A stretch of 34,415 nucleotides of DNA from Candidatus Brevibacterium intestinavium (GTDB lineage Bacteria > Actinomycetota > Actinomycetes > Actinomycetales > Brevibacteriaceae), in the NCBI GenBank assembly GCA_019117545.1, contig DWZN01000055.1, positions 1-34,415 on the forward strand, given 5' to 3'. The notes beneath the pieces are model-generated. The model was not told the origin of the DNA. It did not search any database and saw nothing but the letters and a program-made list of their open reading frames with translations. Below are positions 17,026 to 24,167 of the stretch, one piece after another; position 1 is the stretch's first letter; every line of letters begins with the position of its first letter. Position numbers and translations under genes: made by a program.

Positions 17026-17113
17026 TTTCTGGTCGCAGAACTCGTTTGTGGTCACAGAACCGAGGCGATTTCGCGATCGCGGCGATGATTCCTCGGTTCT
17101 GTGACCACAAACG
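17026..17113. repeat. Perfect 23-bp inverted repeat plus an extra direct copy
   Basis: Left arm 17043-17065 (core TTTGTGGTCACAGAAC) and right arm 17091-17113 are exact reverse complements over 23 bp, separated by 25 bp whose middle is the palindrome CGCGATCGCG (17072-17081). A degenerate third copy, TTTCTGGTCGCAGAAC (17026-17041), lies 19 bp before the left arm in the same direction. There is no T-run on either side. Confidence 0.9.
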
Positions 17114-17167
17114 CTCGGGGGAGGCCGCTGAGTCCGGGCCCGGGTCCGGTCGGTTCTTCGCACCCCC

Positions 17168-18541
17168 TCACACGAGCCCCGTGTACACCGAGCCGGGATT
17201 GAAGATGTGGTCCGGGTCGAGGGCGGTCTTGATCCGGTGGTTGAGCTCCATGACGTCCTCGCCGAGGTAGGGCGCCAGCCATGGGGCCTTGAGCCGGCCG
17301 ACCCCGTGCTCACCGGTGATCGTCCCGCCGAGGTCCATCGCCAGGTCCATGACCTCGCCGTAGGCGATCTGTGCGCGTTTCTGCTGCTCTTCGTCCTTCG
17401 GATCGAGGACGAGCAGGGGGTGGGTGTTGCCGTCGCCGGCATGGGCGATGACGGCGATCGTGACCTCGCGTTCGGCCGCGATCGCCTCGATGCCGAGCAC
17501 CAGGTCGCCGAGCTTGGGCAGCGGCACCCCGACGTCCTCGAGCAGCAGCGCGCCCTTCTTCTCCACCGCGGGGATCGCGATGCGGCGGGCGGTGACGAAG
17601 GCCTCACCCTCATCGGGGTCGTCGGTGAGATAGCACTCGGAGGCCGAGTTGGCGTTGCAGATCTCCTCGATCCGACCCGCCTGCACTCCGGCGTGGGCGC
17701 CCGGTTCGTCGGACTGGATGACGAGCATCCCCTCGGCCTCGCGGTCGAGGCCCATCCGCAGCTCGTCTTCGACGGCGTTGATCGAGGCGCGGTCCATGAA
17801 CTCGAGCATCGACGGGCGCATCTCGCCGGCGATGTCGAGAACGGTCCTCGTGGCATCGGCCAGCCGCGGGAACATCGCGACCACCGTCGTCGGCGGCAGC
17901 TGGGCGGGGATGAGACGCAGGGTCACCTCGGTGATCACCCCGAGCGTGCCCTCGGAACCGACGAACAGCTTCGTCAGGGGCAGACCGGCGACGTCCTTGA
18001 GCCGGGGCCCGCCGAGCTCGACCGCGCGGCCGTCGGCGAGGACGACGGTCATGCCGAGCACATAGTCTGTGGTCACACCGTATTTCACGCAGCACAGTCC
18101 GCCGGCGTTCGTGGCGATGTTGCCGCCGATTGAACAGAACTCGAACGAGGACGGATCCGGCGGATACCACAGGCCGTGCTCGGCCGCGGCGGCCTTGACC
18201 TCGGCGTTGAACGCGCCGGGTTGGACGCTGGCCATCCGGGTGACCGGATCGATGCTGATCTGGCGCATCCGATCGAGTGAGAGCACGATGCCCCCGGCGA
18301 TCGCCGAGCTGCCTCCCGACAGCCCGGAGCCGGCCCCGCGGGGCACGATCGGAACCTTCGCCTCGGCGGCGATGCGGACCACGGCCTGGACCTCTGCCGT
18401 CGACGTCGCCCTGACCACGGCCAGCGGCACCCCCGCATCGGGATCGTTCGCCCGGTCCCAGCGGTAGGCGTCCATCGAATCGGGATCGGTGATGACGGCC
18501 TCGGCCGGCAGGGCGTCGGTGAGGGAGGAGACAACGTCCAT
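17168..18541 (-). CDS. FAD-linked oxidase, GlcD / D-lactate dehydrogenase family
   Basis: FAD-dependent 2-hydroxyacid dehydrogenase, most like glycolate oxidase subunit GlcD or D-lactate dehydrogenase; the substrate cannot be fixed from sequence. It has 457 aa. The FAD-binding PCMH domain (about 38-215) shows PRGAGSGLSGGS at 67-78, GNIATNAGGL, and VGSEGTLGVITEVTLRL. The C-terminal cap has HAGDGNTHPLL and TGEHGVGRLK, conserved near the active site. ATG 18541 gives the normal N-terminus; the frame is open to 20557, but that part lies antisense to the polymerase gene. No GlcE or GlcF gene is beside it, so it probably acts as a stand-alone subunit. It is divergent from the polymerase. Confidence 0.92.
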   Translation of the reverse strand: MDVVSSLTDALPAEAVITDPDSMDAYRWDRANDPDAGVPLAVVRATSTAEVQAVVRIAAEAKVPIVPRGAGSGLSGGSSAIAGGIVLSLDRMRQISIDPVTRMASVQPGAFNAEVKAAAAEHGLWYPPDPSSFEFCSIGGNIATNAGGLCCVKYGVTTDYVLGMTVVLADGRAVELGGPRLKDVAGLPLTKLFVGSEGTLGVITEVTLRLIPAQLPPTTVVAMFPRLADATRTVLDIAGEMRPSMLEFMDRASINAVEDELRMGLDREAEGMLVIQSDEPGAHAGVQAGRIEEICNANSASECYLTDDPDEGEAFVTARRIAIPAVEKKGALLLEDVGVPLPKLGDLVLGIEAIAAEREVTIAVIAHAGDGNTHPLLVLDPKDEEQQKRAQIAYGEVMDLAMDLGGTITGEHGVGRLKAPWLAPYLGEDVMELNHRIKTALDPDHIFNPGSVYTGLV

Positions 18542-18616
18542 GGTGTTCTCGGACCTTTCGTGCGCGTCGGTGATGATGACGTTACCAGGATCACATCCAG
18601 CTCGGTCGGGCGGCAG

Positions 18617-18622
18617 TACTGT
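18617..18622 (+). promoter_or_regulatory. Candidate -10 for a leaderless polymerase mRNA
   Basis: TACTGT ends 6 bases before the ATG at 18629, so transcription would begin at the A of the start codon. No clear -35 is seen. Confidence 0.35.
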
Positions 18623-18628
18623 GGGAGC

Positions 18629-20467
18629 ATGGCCGCCGCATCCGATTCCCCTCCCGCCTCCTGCGTGCTCGGCCGCGCCGGGGCCGATCGGGTGGCCGTC
18701 GTCGACCTCGACGCCGGCGGGTCCGTGGTGGACCGCATCGAGCTCGCCGAGGCGGAGCTGCCCGAGTTCGTCCGTGCCCGCGAAGCCGAGTCCCCTGAGA
18801 CCGAGCCCCGTGGACCCGGGACCCGGGACTCCGGCGTCCGGGAGCCCCCGACGAGGTGGGTCTTCAGCGACACCCCGAAGTGGTACCCGCCGCTGCTGGC
18901 CGCCGGAGTGAGCATCGACCGCTGCCACGACCTGCGTCTGGCCCATGCGATCCTCGCCCGGTCCGAACTCGTCAGCGCCCCCGACCCGATCCGCGCCGCC
19001 GAGGACTGGGACGCGGAGCCGGTCGACGACAGTGTGGCCGAAGCCGCCGCGCTGTTCGAGGTCGACGCCGGTCGCGGCCGTGTTCGCCAGGTGCCCCACG
19101 ACATCGAGGCCGGTCTGGCCGAATACGCCCGGCAGCGGACCGCCGTGGAGACCGCGAGCGATCCGGGACGACTGCGACTGCTGCTGGCCGCCGAATCGGC
19201 CGGCGGACTCGTGGCCGCGGAGATGCGGGCGGCAGGAGTGCCCTGGGACGTCGTCGAACACGACCGGATCCTGACCGAGGCCCTCGGGCCCAGACCGCTG
19301 CGCGACGGCAAGCCCGCGAAGATGCTGGCCGTGGCCGATCGGGTCCGCGCGGCTCTGGGCGACCCGCACGCGAACCTCGACTCCCCGAACCGGCTGCTGG
19401 CCTCCCTGCGCAATGCGGGCATCCATGTCGACTCGACCTCGAAATGGGAGCTGGCCGGCAGCGACCATCCGGCGATCGCCCCGCTGCTCGAATACAAGCG
19501 CATGGCCCGGCTGCTGGCGGCCAACGGCTGGCACTGGCTCGATGAATGGGTCGATGACGGCCGGTACCGTCCCGTCTACGTGCCCGGCGGAGTCGTCACC
19601 GGACGCTGGGCGGCCAGCGGAGGCGGGGCCCTGCAGATCCCGCGACAGCTGCGCCCGGCCCTGCGCGCCGATCCCGGCTGGCGGCTGATCTCGGCCGATG
19701 TCGCCCAGCTCGAACCCCGGGCGCTGGCGGCGATGTCCGGTGACCGGGCGATGGCCGCGGCCGGTTATGGCCGCGACCTCTACTCCGGGCTCGTCGAGGC
19801 CGGAATCGTGGCCACGCGGGCCGAGGCGAAGATCGCCGTGCTCGCGGCCCTGTACGGATCGACGACGGGTGAGGCCGGAGCGCTGGTGCCCCGCCTGCGC
19901 TCGAACTTCCCCGCCGCGATGCATCTGGTCGACACCGCCGCCGAGGTGGGGCGGCGCGGAGGCGTCGTGTCCACCTGGTTGGGCCGGACCTCGCCGGCCC
20001 CGGGGGAGGACTGGCAGCGGTTGCAGAGGGCGGCGGACCGCTTCGACGCGACCGCCGCAGACGAGCAGCGGGCCCGGCGCGCGGCCGGTGACCAGGGACG
20101 ATTCACCCGCAACTTCGTCGTCCAGGGCACCGCTGCCGAATGGGCCCTGGCCTGGCTGGCCGATCTGCGGCAGAGACTGGCCCGGCTGCCGGCGATCCCC
20201 ACCGACGGGCGCCCCACCGACGGAAGCCCAGCCGACGGGGAGTCGGCCCGGCCGGCGGCCGCCTCGGGGCCGGTGTTCTCCCGGCGGGCGCACCTGGTCT
20301 TCTTCCTCCACGACGAGGTCATCGTCCACGCCCCGGCCCAGCAGGCCGATCAGGCAGCGGAGGCGATCAGGGCGGCGGCCGCCTCGGCGGGCCGGCTCCT
20401 GTTCGGACACGCTCCCGTCGACTTCCCCCTCGACCTGAGCATCGGGGAGAGGACGAGCAAGGACTGA
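18629..20467 (+). CDS. Family A DNA polymerase (PolA-like) without 5' nuclease
   Basis: Second, shorter Pol I-type polymerase of the kind annotated in actinobacteria as bifunctional 3'-5' exonuclease/DNA polymerase. Length is 612 aa. Polymerase motifs: A, SADVAQLEPR with D357 and E362; B, R397-x3-K401-x7-Y409-G; C, H561-D-E563. All catalytic acids are present. In motif B the residue equivalent to E. coli F762 is Leu (L405). The N-terminal region (1-180) has only vague resemblance to a 3'-5' exonuclease: D26-x-D28 stands where D-x-E is expected, so proofreading is doubtful. Low-complexity inserts occur at about 50-73 and 521-548. A role in repair or tolerance rather than bulk replication is inference. 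Confidence 0.88.
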   Translation: MAAASDSPPASCVLGRAGADRVAVVDLDAGGSVVDRIELAEAELPEFVRAREAESPETEPRGPGTRDSGVREPPTRWVFSDTPKWYPPLLAAGVSIDRCHDLRLAHAILARSELVSAPDPIRAAEDWDAEPVDDSVAEAAALFEVDAGRGRVRQVPHDIEAGLAEYARQRTAVETASDPGRLRLLLAAESAGGLVAAEMRAAGVPWDVVEHDRILTEALGPRPLRDGKPAKMLAVADRVRAALGDPHANLDSPNRLLASLRNAGIHVDSTSKWELAGSDHPAIAPLLEYKRMARLLAANGWHWLDEWVDDGRYRPVYVPGGVVTGRWAASGGGALQIPRQLRPALRADPGWRLISADVAQLEPRALAAMSGDRAMAAAGYGRDLYSGLVEAGIVATRAEAKIAVLAALYGSTTGEAGALVPRLRSNFPAAMHLVDTAAEVGRRGGVVSTWLGRTSPAPGEDWQRLQRAADRFDATAADEQRARRAAGDQGRFTRNFVVQGTAAEWALAWLADLRQRLARLPAIPTDGRPTDGSPADGESARPAAASGPVFSRRAHLVFFLHDEVIVHAPAQQADQAAEAIRAAAASAGRLLFGHAPVDFPLDLSIGERTSKD

Positions 20468-20500
20468 GCCGGCCCCGGGAACGGAGCCCCGAGCATGGAA

Positions 20501-20506
20501 TAGACT
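20501..20506 (+). promoter_or_regulatory. Candidate -10 upstream of the alcohol dehydrogenase
   Basis: TAGACT fits TANNNT and lies 62 bp before the ATG, in the 101-bp gap after the polymerase. A perfect 8-bp palindrome GCACGTGC (20515-20522) sits just downstream, near the expected transcription start. Confidence 0.35.
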
Positions 20507-20568
20507 GTTCTGCTGCACGTGCTGGACGATGTTGCCCAGCCTCGCACGTTCGAGCACAAGGAGATTCG

Positions 20569-21645
20569 ATGAGCATCACCGTCAAGGCACTGCAGAAGAC
20601 CGGCCCCGATGAGCCGTTCCGTGTGGCCACGATCGAACGTCGCGCCCCGCGCGCCGATGACGTGGTCATCGACATCAGGGCAGCCGGCATCTGCCACAGC
20701 GACATCCACACCATCCGCAACGAATGGGGTCAGGCGCACTTCCCGCTCACCGTCGGCCACGAGATCGCCGGGGTCGTCGAGGCCGTCGGTGACGCGGTCA
20801 CCGACTGGAAGGTCGGCGACCGGGTGGGCGTGGGCTGCCTGGTCGACTCCTGCGGCGAATGCGAGGAGTGCGCGGCCGGTCAGGAGCAGAACTGCCTGAG
20901 AGGAAATGTCGGCACCTACAACTCCACCGACGTCGACGGCACGATCACCCAGGGCGGCTACGCCCAGAAGGTCGTCGTCAACGAACGCTTCGTCTGCCGG
21001 ATCCCCGACTCCCTCGACTTCGACGTCGCCGCCCCGCTGCTGTGCGCGGGCATCACCACCTATCAGCCGCTGGCCCGCTGGGGAGCCGGCGAGAAGAACA
21101 ACGGGGCGGCCAAGCAGGTCGCCGTCGTCGGCCTCGGCGGGCTCGGCCACATGGGCGTCCAGATCGCCGCGGCCATGGGCGCCGAGGTCACCGTGCTCTC
21201 CCGCACTCTGCGGAAGGAATCCGAGGCGCTCGCCCTCGGGGCGAAGCGGATGCTCGCCACCGGCGAGGAGAACTTCTTCGTCAGCCACAACGGCGAATTC
21301 GACCTCATCCTCAACACGATCAGCGCCGACATCCCCGTCGACCGCTACCTGCATCTGCTGAAGCCGCGCGGGGTCATGGCCGTCGTCGGTCTGCCGCCGG
21401 CCAAGCAGCAGCTGTCCTTCGGCTCGGTGATCGGCGGGGCCAAGGTGCTCGCGGGATCGAACATCGGCGGCATCGCCGAGACCCAGGAGATGCTCGACTT
21501 CTGCGCCGAACACGGCATCGCCGCGAAGATCGAGACGATCTCCGTCACCGAGGCCGACGCCGCCTATGACCGGGTCGTGGCCGGTGATGTGCGCTTCCGC
21601 GCCGTCATCGACACCGCGAGCTTCGACGACGTCGAGGCGGTCTGA
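20569..21645 (+). CDS. Zinc-dependent alcohol dehydrogenase (cinnamyl-alcohol type)
   Basis: Medium-chain NAD(P)-dependent alcohol/aldehyde dehydrogenase, 358 aa. Catalytic zinc ligands are C42 (AAGICHSD) and H64-E65 (TVGHEIAG). The structural zinc lobe has four cysteines, C95, C98, C101 and C109. The nucleotide-binding Rossmann motif GLGGLGHMGVQ is at about 185-195. The overall pattern is that of the YahK/cinnamyl alcohol dehydrogenase branch, usually NADP-dependent and broad in aldehyde substrate; cofactor and substrate are inferred. AAGGAG precedes the ATG at 20569. It appears to be its own transcript or the start of one reading into the VanZ-like gene 31 bp later. Confidence 0.93.
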   Translation: MSITVKALQKTGPDEPFRVATIERRAPRADDVVIDIRAAGICHSDIHTIRNEWGQAHFPLTVGHEIAGVVEAVGDAVTDWKVGDRVGVGCLVDSCGECEECAAGQEQNCLRGNVGTYNSTDVDGTITQGGYAQKVVVNERFVCRIPDSLDFDVAAPLLCAGITTYQPLARWGAGEKNNGAAKQVAVVGLGGLGHMGVQIAAAMGAEVTVLSRTLRKESEALALGAKRMLATGEENFFVSHNGEFDLILNTISADIPVDRYLHLLKPRGVMAVVGLPPAKQQLSFGSVIGGAKVLAGSNIGGIAETQEMLDFCAEHGIAAKIETISVTEADAAYDRVVAGDVRFRAVIDTASFDDVEAV

Positions 21646-21676
21646 GGCGGCAGGAACGGATGCGTCGAGGGCACGT

Positions 21677-22144
21677 ATGAGGGGTCACGATCACCGGTTC
21701 GGCGATGCGCCGCTCGTCCTGCTGATCTTCTATACGATCTTCATCGGCCTGGTCACGCTGACGCCGCGGCAGCTCGACACGAGTCCGGGCAGCTTCATCG
21801 GCCGGCTGCTGAACTTCCTCGCCTCCCACCGGATGACCCAGTGGCTGACCTATGAGCGGGTCGAGATGCTGGCCAATGTCGGCATGTTCGTCCCCTTCGG
21901 TCTCCTCCTGGCCCTGCATCTGGGCAGGAAGCGCTGGTGGTGGGGGTGGCTGATCGGCTCCGCCTTCTCCGGCGTCATCGAGGGCGTGCAGGGAACCGTG
22001 TTCACGCAGACACGGTTCGCCACCCTCAGCGACTTCATCACGAACACGATCGGTGCCGGCATCGGCGCGGGCCTGGCCCTGCTGATCATGGTCGCGTTCC
22101 CACCGCGTGCGGACCCCGACCCGATCGACCGCGTCGTCAGGTAG
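21677..22144 (+). CDS. VanZ-like family membrane protein
   Basis: Small integral membrane protein, 155 aa, with about four hydrophobic segments (about 11-30, 64-82, 87-103, 120-142). Conserved VanZ-like features are the early helix followed by LTPRQLD, the ANVGMFVPFGLLLAL motif, and the R-F-x-x-x-S-D-F-I-T-N-T-I-G-A-G segment. VanZ itself gives low-level teicoplanin resistance, but this broad family is mostly of unknown function. ATG 21677 is chosen for its GAGGG ribosome site and because the upstream extension runs into the dehydrogenase. Its last 8 bases overlap the 3' end of the opposite methyltransferase gene. Confidence 0.85.
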   Translation: MRGHDHRFGDAPLVLLIFYTIFIGLVTLTPRQLDTSPGSFIGRLLNFLASHRMTQWLTYERVEMLANVGMFVPFGLLLALHLGRKRWWWGWLIGSAFSGVIEGVQGTVFTQTRFATLSDFITNTIGAGIGAGLALLIMVAFPPRADPDPIDRVVR

Positions 22145-23171
22145 GCCCGTCGGCCGACCTCTCGTCGGCGCTGGCCTCGCCGGCGCTGGCCTCGCCGCCC
22201 GGCGGCTCCTCTTCGAGGACATCGGCGATCGGGCTGCGATTCAGACGCGGCCACCAGCAGTCGACCCGCTTGGCGTACTCGCGGTACTCGTTGCCGAAGC
22301 GATCATGCAGATCGGCCTCCTCGTGGGGGCGGATGAGCCAGTTCCACAGCAGCGAACCGATGACCGCGTAGACCACGACCAGCCAGGAGCCGATGAGCAG
22401 ACCCATCGACACGCCCTGCGCGATGCCCGCGATGGCCATGGGATTGCGCACGAAGGCGTAGGGGCCGCGAGTGACCAGATGGTGGGCCATCTGCGCCGGC
22501 AGCGGAGTCCCGGAGCCGAAGTTCGCAATCGCCCGGGCCGACCACACGCCGATGACGCTGGAGAAGGCGAGCACGGCGAAGCCCGTGACGACCAGCAGGA
22601 TCGGGAACTTGTAGGACAGGTTCCATCGGTCCTCGAAGGCATTGATGATCACCGGCAGGATGATGAGGAACACGCCCCAGAAGATGACGATCTGGATCGT
22701 CGTGCGCAGCAGGAGGCGGCCGCGCACGCGTGTGCTCGAGGCGTGGAAGGCGAAGGGTCCGATGAGGAGCCGGTCGGAGGGGATCCGTCCGAGCAGGATG
22801 AGCGGCCCGGCCAGGAGGCTGCCGAGCGCGGCGAGGATCATGAGCACGGCACCGAGACCCGCCTCGGTGGTGGCGGTGGCGTAGACGACCATGCCGGCGG
22901 CGACGAGGACGGTCCAGCCCGTGGCGATCCACACCGCCCAGCGGAGGTTGAGCGCGGCCAGGGCCGAGCCGATGACGAACAGCGGGATGTCGATGACGGC
23001 GATGAGGAGCGGATCGATGCCGCCCAGGGTCGCCGTCTGCAGTCTCGGGCTCATGCTGATGCCCAGCCACCAGGCGGCTCCGGCCAGGGCCTGGAGGGCG
23101 AAGTACATGCGGCCGTGGAAGATCCGCACCCGCTTCTTGGGCCTGTTCGCGCTGGTCACATGCCGGCTCAT
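22137..23171 (-). CDS. Membrane methyltransferase of the ICMT/PEMT (isoprenylcysteine / phospholipid) family
   Basis: Integral membrane protein, 344 aa. Roughly eight hydrophobic segments lie between 20 and 277. The C-terminal part has the SAM-binding signature of this superfamily: RGPYAFVRNPM at 235-245, then RPHEEADLHDRFGNEYREY at 281-299. Bacterial members methylate varied small molecules or lipids; the acceptor here is unknown. The N-terminal 180 residues are additional membrane sequence beyond the usual core. The tail contains a duplicated GEASA. ATG 23171 overlaps the PhzF stop by 4 bp. The frame is open upstream to 23546, but that is antisense-free sequence of the PhzF gene and is rejected. 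Confidence 0.85.
   Translation of the reverse strand: MSRHVTSANRPKKRVRIFHGRMYFALQALAGAAWWLGISMSPRLQTATLGGIDPLLIAVIDIPLFVIGSALAALNLRWAVWIATGWTVLVAAGMVVYATATTEAGLGAVLMILAALGSLLAGPLILLGRIPSDRLLIGPFAFHASSTRVRGRLLLRTTIQIVIFWGVFLIILPVIINAFEDRWNLSYKFPILLVVTGFAVLAFSSVIGVWSARAIANFGSGTPLPAQMAHHLVTRGPYAFVRNPMAIAGIAQGVSMGLLIGSWLVVVYAVIGSLLWNWLIRPHEEADLHDRFGNEYREYAKRVDCWWPRLNRSPIADVLEEEPPGGEASAGEASADERSADGPT
22166..22195 (-). repeat. 15-bp exact tandem repeat in the methyltransferase tail
   Basis: CGGCGCTGGCCTCGC (plus-strand letters) occurs twice back to back, 22166-22180 and 22181-22195, encoding the repeated GEASA/AGEAS near the C-terminus. Confidence 0.9.
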
Positions 23172-24034
23172 ACCAGTGCCGTCCCACGGAAGCAGACAGT
23201 GGTGGCGCCGCCGACCCAGACCTCGTCGTCCTCGGCCGAGATCGAGACGACTCCGGACCGCCCCAGCGCGGTGCCCTGCGTGAGAGTGTAGGAGTTCGGA
23301 GCGCGGCCGGCTCCGATCAGCCACTGTGCGACCGAGGCGTTGAGACTGCCGGTGACCGGGTCCTCGGGGATTCCGGCGCCGGGGGCGAAGGCACGGATCT
23401 CGTACTCGTGCTCCGACCCTTCGGGGTGGGCGCCGAGGACGCCGATCTTGGCCTCGGGGACCGAGGAGAAGTCCGGTTCGAGTCCGAGCACCTGCTCGGC
23501 GCTGCGCAGACGCAGGGCCGCCCAGCCGGGCCCGTTGTCGACCCACTGATGGTCGACGACGTCGGCGGGCTCGATCCCGAGGGCCGCGACGATCCGTGCG
23601 AGAAAGACCTCATCGAGTTCGCCGGTGCGCAGCCGCTCGGGTGCGGCGAAGGCCAGGGACTCACCGGCTTCGGCCGAGGCTGACGTCCGACCGCCTCGGC
23701 GGATGTCGACGAGTCCGGCCCCGCATTCCTGGACCACGCGGTCCGAGTGCCGAGGTGAGCCGCCGGCGTCGAGCCAGGCCGCGGCCGAACCGAGCGTGGG
23801 GTGGCCGGCGAAGGGCAGCTCGCCGCTCGGGGTGAAGATCCGCAGCCGGTAGTCGGCGCCGGGGTCCGTGGGCGTGAGCACGAAGGTCGTCTCAGACAGG
23901 TTCGTCCAATTCGCGATCCGAGCCATCTGCTCGGCGTCGAGACCATCGGCGTCGAGGACGACGGCGACGGGATTTCCGCGGTAGGGAGCCGCGGAGAAGA
24001 CATCGACCTGGGCGAACGTACGTGTGGGGGTCAA
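23168..24034 (-). CDS. PhzF family isomerase/epimerase-like protein
   Basis: Diaminopimelate-epimerase-fold protein of the PhzF family, 288 aa. Motifs are FAQVDVFSAAPYRGNPVAVV at the N-terminus, NLSETTF with the expected catalytic Glu (E48), RIFTPSGELPFAGHPTLGSA, and the C-terminal half-site PEDPVTGSLNASVAQWL. PhzF isomerises a phenazine intermediate, but most family members lie outside phenazine loci and have unknown substrates; no phenazine genes are here. The start is placed at TTG 24034, with GAAGGAG 5-6 bases upstream; the nearby GTG 24040 would leave no spacing. Coupled by a 4-bp overlap to the membrane methyltransferase. Confidence 0.88.
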   Translation of the reverse strand: MTPTRTFAQVDVFSAAPYRGNPVAVVLDADGLDAEQMARIANWTNLSETTFVLTPTDPGADYRLRIFTPSGELPFAGHPTLGSAAAWLDAGGSPRHSDRVVQECGAGLVDIRRGGRTSASAEAGESLAFAAPERLRTGELDEVFLARIVAALGIEPADVVDHQWVDNGPGWAALRLRSAEQVLGLEPDFSSVPEAKIGVLGAHPEGSEHEYEIRAFAPGAGIPEDPVTGSLNASVAQWLIGAGRAPNSYTLTQGTALGRSGVVSISAEDDEVWVGGATTVCFRGTALV

Positions 24035-24098
24035 CGGCACTCCTTCGTCGAGGCAGGTCAGGCACGGTGGGGTGGGCCCGACGCTTCGTGTCAAGTGT

Positions 24099-24157
24099 AC
24101 TGCCCGCAGGGTCGGGCCCCGGACTGCGCCGGGGAGTGTCAGCACTCGGCGGGCAGT
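24099..24157. terminator. Branched hairpin between the ROK and PhzF genes
   Basis: ACTGCCCGC (24099-24107) pairs with GCGGGCAGT (24149-24157). Inside are two smaller hairpins, CCCCGG/CCGGGG (24117-24122 with 24129-24134) and AGTG/CACT (24135-24138 with 24143-24146). It lies just past the ROK stop, so it may be that gene's terminator; no T-run is present. Confidence 0.4.
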
Positions 24158-24167
24158 GCCGGAGGCC

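Larger units (their letters stand above)
16841..17167. other. Intergenic region upstream of the mevalonate operon
   Basis: These 327 bases contain the candidate operon promoter near 16880, a GGAA-N4-TTCC element at 16863-16874, and the large inverted repeat at 17043-17113. Short frames crossing it on both strands lack ribosome sites or family resemblance, so no gene is called. Confidence 0.6.

Noticed and set aside
17043..17113. Inverted repeat as a CRISPR array or insertion-sequence end pair
   Set aside because: Only three copies, no regular spacers, and just 25 bp between the arms with no transposase.
16965..17270. Small open frame in the gap upstream of the mevalonate operon
   Set aside because: It crosses the inverted repeat and the end of the oxidase gene, with no ribosome site.
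17168..20557. A 1129-residue minus-strand open frame
   Set aside because: Only the last 457 residues resemble a protein family (GlcD). The rest is antisense to the polymerase gene and is open because of high GC.
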